Shown here piece after piece: positions 37,722-47,213 of a DNA stretch of 64,000 nt. The notes below the pieces were generated by a model. The model had not been told where the DNA came from. It saw only the letters and a list, made by a program, of their open reading frames with translations, and ran no database searches. The stretch's first letter is position 1. Every line of letters starts with the position of its first letter. The stretch is from Actinospineispora spinosispora DSM 44797 (lineage in GTDB: Bacteria > Actinomycetota > Actinomycetes > Mycobacteriales > Pseudonocardiaceae): assembly GCF_000429025.1 (NCBI RefSeq), contig NZ_AUBB01000006.1:310001-374000 (forward strand), written 5' to 3'. The translations under genes and the position numbers were made by a program.

Positions 37722-40241
37722 TCAATCGGCCGTTCCGGAACGCTTCGGCCCACCGCGTTCGCGCCTGCGCCGCCACAGCCGGCGACCGGCGGCCAGCGGT
37801 GCCGTCCCCAGCACGCCCAGCGCCAGCGGCGTGCCGGTCGGCGTACCGGGCGCGGGCATGGACAGCGTGACCTTCTGCGGGTCCGGGTCCGGGACGGCCT
37901 TGATCCGGTGGAACGGGAGAACCACGAAACGCGCCTTGCCGATCACGTAGGACGCGGAGATCGGCCCGAAATGGTCGAGCGCGGCGGAGTCGTCGGAGTT
38001 GTTGCGGCTGTCCCCCATGACCCACAGCTGTCCGGGCGGCACGAACACCGGGCCGAACTTCTTCTGCCGCGGCGCGCCTGCCTCGGGCAGGTAGTAGATG
38101 TAGGGCTCGTTGAGCGGCTTTCCGTCGACGGTGACCCGGTTCTGGGCGTCGCAACACGCCACGGTCTGTCCGCCGACCGCGATCACCCGCTTGATGAAGT
38201 CCTTCTCGTCCGGCGGTGCCAGCCCGATCAACGACGCGGCGCTCTGCAGCCCTCTGATCAACGGGTTGTCCGAGTGCGAGCTCGGCAGCTCGTCCTCGGT
38301 CCAGGTCGGTGGCCCGGCGAAGACCACGACATCACCAGGGGAAGGGCTGCCGAAACGGTAGCTCAGCTTGTCGACAAGAACCCGGTCGTTGTTGCAGCCG
38401 GTGCACCCGTGCAGCGTCGTCTCCATCGAGCCGGACGGGATCTCGTACACCCTGGCCAGGAACGTCTGGATGAGGAAGGTGAGCAGCAGGGCGACCACGA
38501 TGAGCATCGGCAGCTCACGCCAGAACGCCGGACGCCGCCGACGGCCCCGCTTCGGCTTCTTGTTCCTACCCGCTGACGCCGTCTCCGGGCGACCGTCGGC
38601 CGGCTTCGACGCGGCGGACCGTCGTCGTCGCCCGGCGCCGGCCCCCGTCGTGGTGGTCTCCTCGACGGGCTCCTTCTCGGTACCGGTCTCGGCGGGCGCC
38701 GCGCGCCGAGGCGTCTCGGGGCGGGTCGGGAAGGTCGGCGCGATACCCCGGCGAGGCGGGACCTCCACCGGCGACGACGGGGTGAACAAGTCCGCAACCG
38801 GAACCGCGGCGGTCGGCGTCGGCTCGACCCTCGGCCGTCCGGCCAATGCCCGTGCCACATCGGGACGCCCGTCGGGCGGGCTGGCCGGAGGCGCGATCGC
38901 GGACGTCGCTGCCTCGACACCCGGGGTCGACCGAGGTGCGCGTGGGGGCGGCTGGCTACGGACCCGCTGATCTTCGGTGAGCCCTCGGATCGAGCGCACC
39001 GGCACGGACTGCTCCGGAAGGCTCCGCGCGGGCGCGCCGACCGGCGGCTGCTGAGGCGGCGGGGCCTGACCGGGGGCACGGCGCACGGGCGGAGGCGCCA
39101 TCCCCGGCTGCGGAACCGAAGGAGGAGGGACCTGTGAGCCCGGGCGTGGGCCGTCGAACTGCAGCGGACCCTGTGGTCCCCGGCGAGCCGGTGGCGGCGC
39201 CAGGTCCGGAGAGCCGATCGGCTGGCTCTGCCTGGGTAACGGCGGCACCGCGGGCGGCGGAACCCTCGGTGCGACCGGAGCGGAGGGCGCGACGGAACGC
39301 AGCCCTGTGGTGGTACTGGAGGCGCCCTCGGGTACGGCACGAGGTGGCTGGTGGTGACCGGGCCGCGCGGGCGGCGGATCCTCCGGGATCAACGGCCATG
39401 GTTGGGAATGGCGACCGGAGACGCTGGGACGGTAACCCACCACGCGAGAGGGGCCCGTGCCGTTCACCGGCGCCGGTCCGCCGCCGTTCGTACGTCCGGA
39501 CACGATGTCGTTGACCGGTGTCGCCGGTATGTCCCGCGCGGGTGGAGTGTCGCGAGAGGGCGCGAACCCGGACGGTGTGCCGTGCCTCGGACCGGCTGGT
39601 GCGTCGCCCGCCCCGTTGAGCGGAAAGCCGTTCGGTTGCCGGCCGTTGTGTCCGTTCCGGGGCAACCCGTTGTGCGGAAACCCGTTGTCACCGGGGATGC
39701 CCGGAGGCGGGCCGCCCGGCGCCCGTCCGTTCAAGGGCTGACCGACCGGCACCTGGCCGTTCGCGACCGCACCGCCGCTCGGGCCTCGATCCGACGACCC
39801 GAATTCCGGCGGCACGCGGTCATAGCCGTTACGACCGGGACCGTGCGCACCGCCGAAGCCGTTGGACCGGGAACCGTTCGACTGGTCGCCGTTCGACGAG
39901 TCGGGCACGCCGTGGCGACCGGCCGAGCCGTTCGACCTCGGCTGGCCGTGCCGAGCAGGGGTGCCGTCGGTGACCGGCGGGGCGCCGTGCCGAGGCAGGT
40001 ACCCACCGGACTCGACAGGCCCCTGACCCGCCCTGCTGACGTTCTGCCAACCAGCACCCTGGGCGGGCACACCGTGGCGCGAGTCCGATGCGTCCGAGGA
40101 CTCCGCGCCGTGGCGCGGCGCATACCCGTTCTCCGGAGATGTTCCGTGACGGGGACCGTAGCCCGACGGCTCGTCGAACTCGGCTGTCTGGTGGCGGCGA
40201 GCGGACCGCCGTCCGGGCCTCAGCTCGCTGTCGTCGGACAC
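37722..40241 (-). CDS. lepB: Type I signal peptidase with very long low-complexity N-terminal extension
   Basis: 839 residues from a GTG at 40241 with a GGTGAG ribosome site; a GTG at 40367 would add 42. The C-terminal 267 residues are a complete signal peptidase: transmembrane LPMLIVVALLLTFLIQ, nucleophile Ser605 in IPSGSMETT, general-base Lys684 in DFIKRVIAVGG, VMGDSRNNSDDS, and a second hydrophobic stretch (PLALGVLGTAPLAAG) at the end. The first 570 or so residues are Pro/Gly/Asn/Arg-rich and disordered, with seven RHG tripeptides and many NG dipeptides, then a polyproline stretch and a basic patch before the membrane. The tail should face the cytoplasm. Mycobacterial LepB is about 290 residues, so the extension is unusual. 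Confidence 0.9.
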   Translation of the reverse strand: MSDDSELRPGRRSARRHQTAEFDEPSGYGPRHGTSPENGYAPRHGAESSDASDSRHGVPAQGAGWQNVSRAGQGPVESGGYLPRHGAPPVTDGTPARHGQPRSNGSAGRHGVPDSSNGDQSNGSRSNGFGGAHGPGRNGYDRVPPEFGSSDRGPSGGAVANGQVPVGQPLNGRAPGGPPPGIPGDNGFPHNGLPRNGHNGRQPNGFPLNGAGDAPAGPRHGTPSGFAPSRDTPPARDIPATPVNDIVSGRTNGGGPAPVNGTGPSRVVGYRPSVSGRHSQPWPLIPEDPPPARPGHHQPPRAVPEGASSTTTGLRSVAPSAPVAPRVPPPAVPPLPRQSQPIGSPDLAPPPARRGPQGPLQFDGPRPGSQVPPPSVPQPGMAPPPVRRAPGQAPPPQQPPVGAPARSLPEQSVPVRSIRGLTEDQRVRSQPPPRAPRSTPGVEAATSAIAPPASPPDGRPDVARALAGRPRVEPTPTAAVPVADLFTPSSPVEVPPRRGIAPTFPTRPETPRRAAPAETGTEKEPVEETTTTGAGAGRRRRSAASKPADGRPETASAGRNKKPKRGRRRRPAFWRELPMLIVVALLLTFLIQTFLARVYEIPSGSMETTLHGCTGCNNDRVLVDKLSYRFGSPSPGDVVVFAGPPTWTEDELPSSHSDNPLIRGLQSAASLIGLAPPDEKDFIKRVIAVGGQTVACCDAQNRVTVDGKPLNEPYIYYLPEAGAPRQKKFGPVFVPPGQLWVMGDSRNNSDDSAALDHFGPISASYVIGKARFVVLPFHRIKAVPDPDPQKVTLSMPAPGTPTGTPLALGVLGTAPLAAGRRLWRRRRERGGPKRSGTAD

Positions 40242-40416
40242 GCTCTGCTCACCGTGGTCTGCCTCCACCTCATCGCCGCCCGACCCGACCGACCGCCCCG
40301 GGGCGTTGTGTCGGCCGACTCGACGAGCGGGCGGCCGGGCTTCGCCCGGGGTGTTGGGGACAACCACGAAGACGAGGCTACGGCACCACCCTTAGATTCG
40401 CGTGAGCGCAAGTACC

Positions 40417-40776
40417 TCAGGATGCTGAGGGGGTCTCGCGCTTCTCCTTGATCTTCGCGGCCTTGCCGCGCAGCTCACGCAGGTAGTACAGCTTCGCGCG
40501 GCGCACGTCGCCTCGGGTGGCGACCTCGAGCTCGGCGATGTTCGGCGAGTGCACCGGGAAGGTGCGCTCCACGCCGACGCCGAACGACACCTTGCGCACG
40601 GTGAAGGTCTCACGCAGGCCCGCGCCCTGTCGCCGGATCACCACACCCTGGAAAATCTGCACCCGGGAGCGGGATCCTTCGATGACGCGGACGTGCACCT
40701 TGACGGTGTCCCCCGGCCGGAACTGGGGAATGTCGGTGCGCAGCGACGTCGCGTCAAGCTCGTCCAGGGTGTTCAT
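40417..40776 (-). CDS. rplS: 50S ribosomal protein L19
   Basis: 119 residues from the ATG at 40776. [58 protein letters not shown] and [19 protein letters not shown] are the L19 core. It binds at the subunit interface. Upstream of lepB and downstream of trmD as in mycobacteria. Confidence 0.97.
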   Translation of the reverse strand: MNTLDELDATSLRTDIPQFRPGDTVKVHVRVIEGSRSRVQIFQGVVIRRQGAGLRETFTVRKVSFGVGVERTFPVHSPNIAELEVATRGDVRRAKLYYLRELRGKAAKIKEKRETPSAS

Positions 40777-41001
40777 CGTGCAGATCCGTCCTCGCGTGGT
40801 AGAGCGTGCGTACGATCGCGTTGCCCGCCGGTCGGTCTGGCCCACCCGTGCGGCAGCGGCAGGTTCGCGCTACAACCGGCGGATTCCGATCACGCCGGGA
40901 ACTCTCCGGCGCCCCCACGCGTCGTGCATGAGGCCGTGGCAACCAGTCCAGTGTGCCAGATGCTCCCCGGCGGTTCGAAATCGGACGGCCCGGAAGCCCG
41001 T

Positions 41002-41763
41002 TCACTCGGGTTCGGCGGCCAGTTTTCCGAGCGTCTCGTGGTCCTTGCGGTCGAGGGAACCGGCAGGTAGAGCGTCGATCAGCTCCGGTCGGCGACGCAC
41101 CGTCCTCGCCAGTGACTCGTCGCGCCGCCAGCGCGCGATCGCCGCGTGGTCACCGCTGCGCAGCACCGGGGGCACGGACAGCTCCCGCCACAGTTCGGGG
41201 CGGGTGTAGGCGGGGCCTTCGAGGAGGCCGTCGGAGAACGAGTCCTGGGCCGCCGAGTCGGGGTTGCCCAGTACGCCCGGCAGCAGCCGGGACACCGCCT
41301 CCACCATGACCAGCACCGCGACCTCGCCACCGACCAGCACGTAGTCACCGATCGAGACCTCGTCGACGACCATCCGGCGCGACGCGTCGTCGAAGACCCG
41401 CTGGTCGATGCCCTCGTAGCGGCCGCAGGCGAACACCAGCCACGGCTCGGTCGCGTACTCGCGCGCGACCGCCTGGGTGAACGGGCGGCCGGCGGGTGTC
41501 GGAACGACCAGCCGGGGCGCGGGCCGGCCCTCGTCGTGCGCGCACACGTCGTCGAGTGCCGCACCCCACACCGTGGGCCGCATCACCATGCCCGGCCCAC
41601 CGCCGTAAGGGGCGTCGTCGACGGCCTTGTGCACGTCGTGCGTCCAGTCACGCAGGTCGTGGACGCCGAGCGTGATACGTCCGGCGTCGATGGCCTTGCC
41701 GACCAGCGCCTCACGCAGCGCGGCCAGGTAGCCGGGGAAGATGGTCAGCACGTCGATCCGCAT
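41002..41763 (-). CDS. trmD: tRNA (guanine-37-N1) methyltransferase
   Basis: 253 residues. MRIDVLTIFPGYL, DDAPYGGGPGMVMRP, LVFACGRYEGIDQRV and the trefoil-knot SAM site SIGDYVLVGGEVAVLVMVEAVSRLLPGVLGN are present. It prevents frameshifting by methylating G37. Normally the gene follows rimM directly; here a LysR/EamA pair lies between, so trmD needs its own promoter or read-through. Confidence 0.97.
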   Translation of the reverse strand: MRIDVLTIFPGYLAALREALVGKAIDAGRITLGVHDLRDWTHDVHKAVDDAPYGGGPGMVMRPTVWGAALDDVCAHDEGRPAPRLVVPTPAGRPFTQAVAREYATEPWLVFACGRYEGIDQRVFDDASRRMVVDEVSIGDYVLVGGEVAVLVMVEAVSRLLPGVLGNPDSAAQDSFSDGLLEGPAYTRPELWRELSVPPVLRSGDHAAIARWRRDESLARTVRRRPELIDALPAGSLDRKDHETLGKLAAEPE

Positions 41764-41822
41764 CGTGGTGAGATCTTGCCAGCCTGCCGCGAACCGAGAT
41801 TTTCAGTGCCACCGAACGGCTG

Positions 41823-42683
41823 TCAGCCGGCCGGTCCGACCACCTCGTGGGCGAGAGCCACCAGGTCGGGGACCGAGGGATGGGTCGGCGGATCCGTCCA
41901 AGCCAGGACCACCGAGAGCACCGGAACGTCGCTGAGCGGTACATAGCTGACGCCGGGGAACGGATGCACCCTCGCGGTGGCCGAGGAGCTGACCCCGACG
42001 GCGCTCCCGGACGCGATGGCCACCAGCCATTCCGCCGTGTCGGCGACCGTCACGGTCGAGCTCGGCCGGATGTCGGTGGGCCAGAGCTGCAGCGTCGTGG
42101 TGCCCGAGTTCGGGTTGAGCGCGACCGTCTGGCCGGACAGGTCGGCGAGTGTCACCGACTCCCGATCGGCGAGCGGGCTGTCGCCGGGCACCGCGGCCAC
42201 TCTCGTCTCGTCGAGCAGCCACTCGGTCCGGGCTCCCGGTGGAGCTGTCCGGCCACGAAGGAGAGCGAGGTCCACCCGTCCCTCCGCCAGACCGGCGGTG
42301 CGGGTGTCGATCTGGATCAGCTCCAACGGCACCGTGGGGTGCGCGAGCCGCCAGCGGCGCAGCAGAACGGCCGTGTGATCGCCGATCGCCGACCAGGCAT
42401 GTCCCAGCCGCACCGGCCAGGCACCCCAGCTGGTCGTGTCCAACGCGGCATCGACAGCGGCCAGCGCACCCTCGGCCCGGTTGCGGAAGCGGTGACCGGC
42501 CGAGGTCAGTTCCAGGTGATGGGTGGACCGGTCCACCAGCCGTACGCCGAGGTGGTCCTCCAGCTGGCGCAGCGTCCGGGACAATGCGGGCTGGCCGACG
42601 TGCAGTCGCACCGCGGCACGCGTGATGGCGCCCTCTTCGGCGATCGCCAGGAAGGCACGCAGGTGACGCAGCTCCACGTTCAT
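41823..42683 (-). CDS. LysR-family regulator
   Basis: 286 residues from the ATG at 42683. N-terminal winged HTH (VELRHLRAFLAIAEEGAITRAAVRLHVGQPALSRTLRQLEDHLGVRLVDR) and a periplasmic-binding-like effector domain. Divergent from an EamA exporter 69 bases away, the usual arrangement for a LysR activator and its target. The first 42 residues of the longer frame are not part of the family. Confidence 0.92.
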   Translation of the reverse strand: MNVELRHLRAFLAIAEEGAITRAAVRLHVGQPALSRTLRQLEDHLGVRLVDRSTHHLELTSAGHRFRNRAEGALAAVDAALDTTSWGAWPVRLGHAWSAIGDHTAVLLRRWRLAHPTVPLELIQIDTRTAGLAEGRVDLALLRGRTAPPGARTEWLLDETRVAAVPGDSPLADRESVTLADLSGQTVALNPNSGTTTLQLWPTDIRPSSTVTVADTAEWLVAIASGSAVGVSSSATARVHPFPGVSYVPLSDVPVLSVVLAWTDPPTHPSVPDLVALAHEVVGPAG

Positions 42684-42752
42684 TCCCGCGAAGCATAACA
42701 ACCGCTGAATCGGCATTTCACCGATCAACAACGGACTCGTACCGTCGGTGGG

Positions 42753-43655
42753 GTGACAGACCTGCCCGTGGCCACGACCGTCCCGACCAGTGGCGCCGGC
42801 CGCACCCACCCGCCGAGGACCTCACAGGCCGGGCCGGTCGCCCTGATCGTGGGCGGCGCGTTCTGCACCCAGTTCGGTGCCGCGATCGCGGCGTCGCTGT
42901 TCCCGGTCGTCGGGGTCGCCGGGGCCGTCGCGCTGCGCCTGACCTTCGCCTCGGTCGTGCTGATGGCGGTGTGCCGGCCACGCCTGCGCGGCCATCGGGG
43001 CACCGACTGGCTCGTCATCCTCGGCTTCGGCGTCGTTCTGGCCGGGATGAACCTGCTGTTCTACAACGCCGTGGCACGGATTCCGCTGGGCGCGGCGGTG
43101 ACCATCGAGGTCCTCGGACCGCTCACGCTGTCGGTCATCGCCAGCAGACGAGCGGCGAGCTGGCTGTGGGCGGCGCTCGCACTGGGCGGGGTGACGCTGC
43201 TGGGCCGGGACGGCTTCACCGGGCTGACCTTCGCCGGCGTGGCGTTCGCAGCGGGCGCCGCCTCGATGTGGGCCGCGTACATCCTGTTCTCCGAGCGAGC
43301 CGGACGACGGTTCACCGGGCTCGACGGTCTCGCGCTGGCGATGTCGGCAGGCACGGTGCTCACCCTCCCGCTGGGCTTCCTCTCCGCCGGACCGGTGCTG
43401 GTCCATCCCCACTCGCTCGCGCTGGGGTTCGGGGTGGCGATGCTGTCCTCGCTCATCCCCTACTCGCTCGAGCTGATCTCGCTGCGCAGGATTCGGGCAG
43501 GCACGTTCGGCGTACTGATGAGCCTGGCCCCGGCCATCGCGGCGACGGCGGGCTTCCTGGTCCTGGGACAGCCGCTCACGCCGATCGCGGTGCTCGCCAT
43601 CGCACTGGTGATCGTCGCCAGCATCGGCGCAGTGCGCACGAAGAACCCCTCGTGA
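42753..43655 (+). CDS. EamA-family transporter (RhtA-like exporter)
   Basis: 300 residues, GTG start, ten hydrophobic helices formed by two EamA repeats (LIVGGAFCTQFGAAIAASLF; AGAASMWAAYILFSERAG). It resembles RhtA-type amino-acid or metabolite exporters. The stop codon lies in the left arm of a 52-base palindrome. Probably controlled by the divergent LysR regulator. Confidence 0.9.
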   Translation: MTDLPVATTVPTSGAGRTHPPRTSQAGPVALIVGGAFCTQFGAAIAASLFPVVGVAGAVALRLTFASVVLMAVCRPRLRGHRGTDWLVILGFGVVLAGMNLLFYNAVARIPLGAAVTIEVLGPLTLSVIASRRAASWLWAALALGGVTLLGRDGFTGLTFAGVAFAAGAASMWAAYILFSERAGRRFTGLDGLALAMSAGTVLTLPLGFLSAGPVLVHPHSLALGFGVAMLSSLIPYSLELISLRRIRAGTFGVLMSLAPAIAATAGFLVLGQPLTPIAVLAIALVIVASIGAVRTKNPS

Positions 43656-43697
43656 GTGTTGAGTGTGGCTATAGCCACACTCAACACTCACGAGGGG
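43646..43697. terminator. 52-base perfect palindrome (family A, copy 2)
   Basis: Both arms are 26 bases with no mismatch, meeting at GGCTATAGCC. It contains the TGA of the EamA gene and ends 3 bases before the rimM stop, so it separates two convergent genes. Differs from the copy at 18927 by one internal base plus one pair at the ends. Confidence 0.88.
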
Positions 43698-43700
43698 TCG

Positions 43701-44213
43701 TCAGTCGAGCAGACCCTCGGGCGGGGTGAGGATCAGCCGCCCGCCCGGGATGTCGATGGTCGGCACGATGTCGCGTACGAACGGCACCAGAGCCTCGTCC
43801 TGATCGTCGCGGGCGAGGATCAGGAGCTCACCGGCCGGGCCGTGGACGACGTCGCGCACAGTGCCCACGACCTGGCCATCGGCCAGCTCGGCACGCAGGC
43901 CGACCAGCTGGTGGTCGTGGAACTCGTCGGGGTCCTCGAAATCGGGGAGCTGGTCCGCGGCGACGGTGAGCTGCTCGCCGCGTAGCTCCTCAGCCGCGTT
44001 GCGGTCGGCCACCCCGTCCAGCTGGACCAGCAGCATGCCCTTGTGCCAGCGGGTACCGGCCACCGTCACACGACGGCCGGCCCCCAGCACGAACTCGGCA
44101 CCTACGGCGAACCGCTGGTCGGGCGAGTCGGTGCGAACGACAACACTGACCTCGCCACGCAAGCCGTGTGGCCGGCCGATTCGGCCGACCACCAGCATCA
44201 CACGATCCGTCAC
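43701..44213 (-). CDS. rimM: Ribosome maturation factor RimM
   Basis: 170 residues from a GTG at 44213, 4 bases after the KhpA stop. N-terminal LVVGRIGRPHGLRGEVSV and C-terminal PRC-barrel PFVRDIVPTIDIPGGRLILTPPEGLLD are typical. It matures the 30S head by binding S19. The open frame further upstream overlaps khpA and is not used. Confidence 0.95.
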   Translation of the reverse strand: MTDRVMLVVGRIGRPHGLRGEVSVVVRTDSPDQRFAVGAEFVLGAGRRVTVAGTRWHKGMLLVQLDGVADRNAAEELRGEQLTVAADQLPDFEDPDEFHDHQLVGLRAELADGQVVGTVRDVVHGPAGELLILARDDQDEALVPFVRDIVPTIDIPGGRLILTPPEGLLD

Positions 44214-44217
44214 CGAC

Positions 44218-44457
44218 TCAGCGATCGGTGTCCACCACGTCGACGCGAACGCCGCGCCCGCCGACACCGCTGATCACGGTGCGCAGAGCGGTCGCTGTCC
44301 GGCCGCCACGGCCGATCACCTTGCCCAGGTCATCGGGGTGCACACGCACCTCGAGAGTCCGGCCGCGGCGAGTCGTCACCAGCTCCACCTGAACTTCGTC
44401 CGGGTGGTCGACGATGCCCCGAACAAGATGTTCGAGGGCATCGACGAGCGTGCTCAC
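44218..44457 (-). CDS. khpA: KH-domain RNA-binding protein KhpA
   Basis: 79 residues: a single KH domain with [22 protein letters not shown] containing the G-x-x-G loop. Conserved between rpsP and rimM in Gram-positive bacteria. Start overlaps the rpsP stop by 4 bases. Confidence 0.95.
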   Translation of the reverse strand: MSTLVDALEHLVRGIVDHPDEVQVELVTTRRGRTLEVRVHPDDLGKVIGRGGRTATALRTVISGVGGRGVRVDVVDTDR

Positions 44458-44906
44458 GCTTCAGCCGGCGTGTCGGACTCACCGGCCTTTGCGTCGGCGT
44501 CCTTCTTGGCAGCCTTGGACTCGCCCTTCTTCTTGGGCGTGGTGGCGTCACCGGTGACCTCGCCACCGGCCTCGGCCAGCGCGGCGTTGAACCGGGTCAG
44601 CTTGTCGACCTTCGGCTCGGCGTGGCGCAGGGTGCCCTCGGTACCGGGGAGGCCCTTGAACTTCTGCCAGTCGCCGGTGATCTTGAGGATGTTCTCGACC
44701 GGCTCGGTCGGCTGGGCGCCGACGCCGAGCCAGTACTGGGCGCGCTCGGAGTCGACCTCGATGAAGCTGGGGTCGCTCTTGGGGTGGTACTTGCCGATCG
44801 TCTCGATGGCGCGACCACTGCGGCGGGTGCGCGCGTCGGCCACGACGATGCGGTAGTACGGGGCACGGACCTTGCCGAGCCTCAACAGCTTGATCTTGAC
44901 TGCCAC
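44454..44906 (-). CDS. rpsP: 30S ribosomal protein S16
   Basis: 150 residues from a GTG at 44906. [41 protein letters not shown] and [28 protein letters not shown] are S16. A C-terminal tail of about 45 residues rich in Lys, Ala and acidic residues extends the usual 80-100-residue core, as seen in actinobacteria. Confidence 0.97.
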   Translation of the reverse strand: MAVKIKLLRLGKVRAPYYRIVVADARTRRSGRAIETIGKYHPKSDPSFIEVDSERAQYWLGVGAQPTEPVENILKITGDWQKFKGLPGTEGTLRHAEPKVDKLTRFNAALAEAGGEVTGDATTPKKKGESKAAKKDADAKAGESDTPAEA

Positions 44907-45082
44907 GGGTTCTTGCTGCTCCTCGCGGATCGTATTACTGGTTCTGGTCAGTGACGGTGAGCCGATTTCACCCGCGTGGGGATTCGGGAGATTCCGGCTC
45001 GATGTCAACCACGGCGCGGGGAGAGGGTCCGGCCACGGCGGTCAGCCACTTATTGTGCCAGATGCGCAAGGACCGAGGGACA

Positions 45083-45898
45083 CTAGGTGACCACACCGAG
45101 CATCACGAGCAGCAGCGACACCGCCGGGAGGAGGTTGTTCAGCTGGTGCGCGATGATGCTCGCCCCGAGCCGGCCGGTGTAGAGCCGCGCCAGGCCGATC
45201 GGCACCGCGATCACCAGCAGCAGCGGGGTGCGGCTGAACTCGAAGTGGGCCAGCGCGAAACACAGCGTGGTCAGACCGAACGCCCACCAGCGCGCGGCGC
45301 CGTGCCGCTCCATCGCGCCCCAGAGCAGACCCCGGTAGACGATCTCCTCACAGATCGGCGCGATCAGCCAGACCGAGAGGAACACGGCGATCGCCATCGC
45401 GACCCCGAACCGGTGCCCGGCGAACATCTCCCCCACCGCGGAGTTGGCCTTCTCCGGACCCACCACACGGGCCCACAACGCGGCCGCCGGAATCGTGAAC
45501 AGCAGTCCGAAACAGCCGAGCAGCACACCCTGCCCGATGTCCTTCCGGTCGAACTGCAACCGCAGGTCGAGCCTCGGCCCGTTCCCGCGCACGACCGTGG
45601 CGATCACCGCAACCGCCGCGGCCAGCAGCGTCGGCACGAGCAGGCCCAGCAACAGGACCAGCGGCGGGATGGCGTTCTTGTCGCCGCCGAGGTAGGGCCA
45701 CACCAGCAGGACCGACGCGCCGAGGAAGACCGTCTCGGCAAGCAGGTAGGCGCCGAAGCCCCACCGGTGGGGCGGGGATGCCTTGTCCACCGTGCCCAGC
45801 GCCGAGGGTCCGGCGATGTCCGCGACACCTGCCGCGGCCGGCCACGGTTCCCTCGGCTCGCGGGCCGCCTCCGGCGGACCAGCTGTGCTCACATCCAC
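45083..45898 (-). CDS. CPBP-family intramembrane metalloprotease-like protein
   Basis: 271 residues; GTG at 45898 or 45892. After about 45 polar residues come eight hydrophobic segments. The family motifs are intact: EEIVYRG (motif 1), FALAHFEFSR (motif 2) and HQLNN (motif 3), giving the glutamates and histidines of the CAAX-protease/bacteriocin-processing active site. Substrate unknown. It lies between rpsP and the amidohydrolase. Confidence 0.9.
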   Translation of the reverse strand: MDVSTAGPPEAAREPREPWPAAAGVADIAGPSALGTVDKASPPHRWGFGAYLLAETVFLGASVLLVWPYLGGDKNAIPPLVLLLGLLVPTLLAAAVAVIATVVRGNGPRLDLRLQFDRKDIGQGVLLGCFGLLFTIPAAALWARVVGPEKANSAVGEMFAGHRFGVAMAIAVFLSVWLIAPICEEIVYRGLLWGAMERHGAARWWAFGLTTLCFALAHFEFSRTPLLLVIAVPIGLARLYTGRLGASIIAHQLNNLLPAVSLLLVMLGVVT

Positions 45899-46031
45899 CT
45901 CCGGCAGTCGTACTCATCCGACGCTACCGGGCGCGCCACCGGCCTGCCGTGGCGCCCGTTACTGACGAGTCAAATGTGATCGATGAGTCGCGTGAATGCC
46001 GCACTGCTCTCAGTTCGCGGACCTTCATACA

Positions 46032-46103
46032 GACTTTGCACATGTACGTGCTGTGTCGCACACGTCCGGACATGTGCGACACAGCACGGAGACGTGCAAA
46101 GTC
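46032..46103. repeat. 72-base palindrome (family C, copy 1)
   Basis: Outer arms GACTTTGCAC/GTGCAAAGTC (10 bases, exact) and inner arms GTGCTGTGTCGCACA/TGTGCGACACAGCAC (15 bases, exact) fold around CGTCCGGACA. It lies in the gap between the CPBP and amidohydrolase genes, which are on the same strand. A diverged relative is at 62915. Confidence 0.8.
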
Positions 46104-46130
46104 GCTCAGTCTGTGGGACCGGATCGGTGC

Positions 46131-47213
46131 TCAGACTCGGAAGGGCTGACCGTTCAGGACCACGAGCTCGGGCTCACGCAGGACCGTCATGTCCGCGCGC
46201 GGGTCGTCCCGGTAGACCACGAGGTCCGCCGGTGCGCCCGGCACCGGCCTCGGGTGACCCAGCCAGTCCCTGGCGGCCCAGCTCGCGGCGCCGAGAGCCG
46301 CCGAAGGCGACAGCCCGGCCGCGCGCAGCGCGACCACCTCGTCCGCCAGCCGACCGTGTGCGATCCCTCCGCCCGCGTCGGTGCCCGCGAACACCTGGAC
46401 CCCTGCCTCCGCCGCGCGCCGCACGACGTCGTGCGCTCCGGCGTACAGCTCACGCATGTGTGCCGCGTAGATCGGGTACTTGGCCGCCGAGTCCGCGATG
46501 CCGGGGAAGTTCTCCACGTTGATCAGGGTCGGGACGAGCGCGGTGCCCCGCTCGGCCATCTCGCCGATGAGTTCGTCGGTCAGGCCGGTGCCGTGCTCGA
46601 TGCAGTCGATGCCCGCGCGGATCAGGCCCGGCAGGGCGTTCGTGCCGAAGACGTGGGCGGTGACCCTGGCGCCCGCCGCGTGCGCGACATCGATCGCCTC
46701 GGCGAGGATCTCGTCGGACCACAGCGGCGCGAGGTCGCCCTCTCCCCTGTCGATCCAGTCGCCGACCAGCTTGACCCAGCCGTCACCGTCGGCCGCCTGC
46801 CTGGCCACCTCGTCGGGCAGTGCCGACGGGTCGTCCAGGTCGATCGACAGGCCGGAGATGTAGCGCTTGGGCCTGGCGAGGTGCCTGCCCGCCCGGATGA
46901 TCGTCGGCAGGTCGTCGCGTTCCTGCAGCGGCCGGGTGTCCAGCGGCGAACCGCAGTCCCGGATCAGCAGCGTCCCGGCGTCCCGGCTCGTCTCGGCGTC
47001 GGATGCGGCCTGATCGAGGGTGGTCACGCCGTGTGGCCCGAAACCGATGTGGCAGTGCGCGTCGACCAGGCCCGGCACGATCCAGCCCTGGTCGGCGAGC
47101 GTGCTCGCACCCGGAATCGGCTCGGCGCTCACCCGGCCGTCGGCGCCGATCCACAGCTCGGTATCCCGCTCCTCGGGCAGCAGGACACCGCGCAGGCGGT
47201 ACGCGGTGCTCAC
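46131..47213 (-). CDS. Metal-dependent amidohydrolase (imidazolonepropionase-like)
   Basis: 360 residues, GTG start overlapping the ffh stop. The amidohydrolase barrel is intact: VDAHCHIG (metal ligands), Lys in WVKLVGDW, HVFG, IEHGTGL and the active-site Asp in FAGTDAGGGIAHGRL. Such enzymes hydrolyse cyclic or linear amides such as dipeptides or imidazolones. An amidohydrolase gene after ffh is also found in mycobacteria; function unknown. Confidence 0.88.
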   Translation of the reverse strand: MSTAYRLRGVLLPEERDTELWIGADGRVSAEPIPGASTLADQGWIVPGLVDAHCHIGFGPHGVTTLDQAASDAETSRDAGTLLIRDCGSPLDTRPLQERDDLPTIIRAGRHLARPKRYISGLSIDLDDPSALPDEVARQAADGDGWVKLVGDWIDRGEGDLAPLWSDEILAEAIDVAHAAGARVTAHVFGTNALPGLIRAGIDCIEHGTGLTDELIGEMAERGTALVPTLINVENFPGIADSAAKYPIYAAHMRELYAGAHDVVRRAAEAGVQVFAGTDAGGGIAHGRLADEVVALRAAGLSPSAALGAASWAARDWLGHPRPVPGAPADLVVYRDDPRADMTVLREPELVVLNGQPFRV

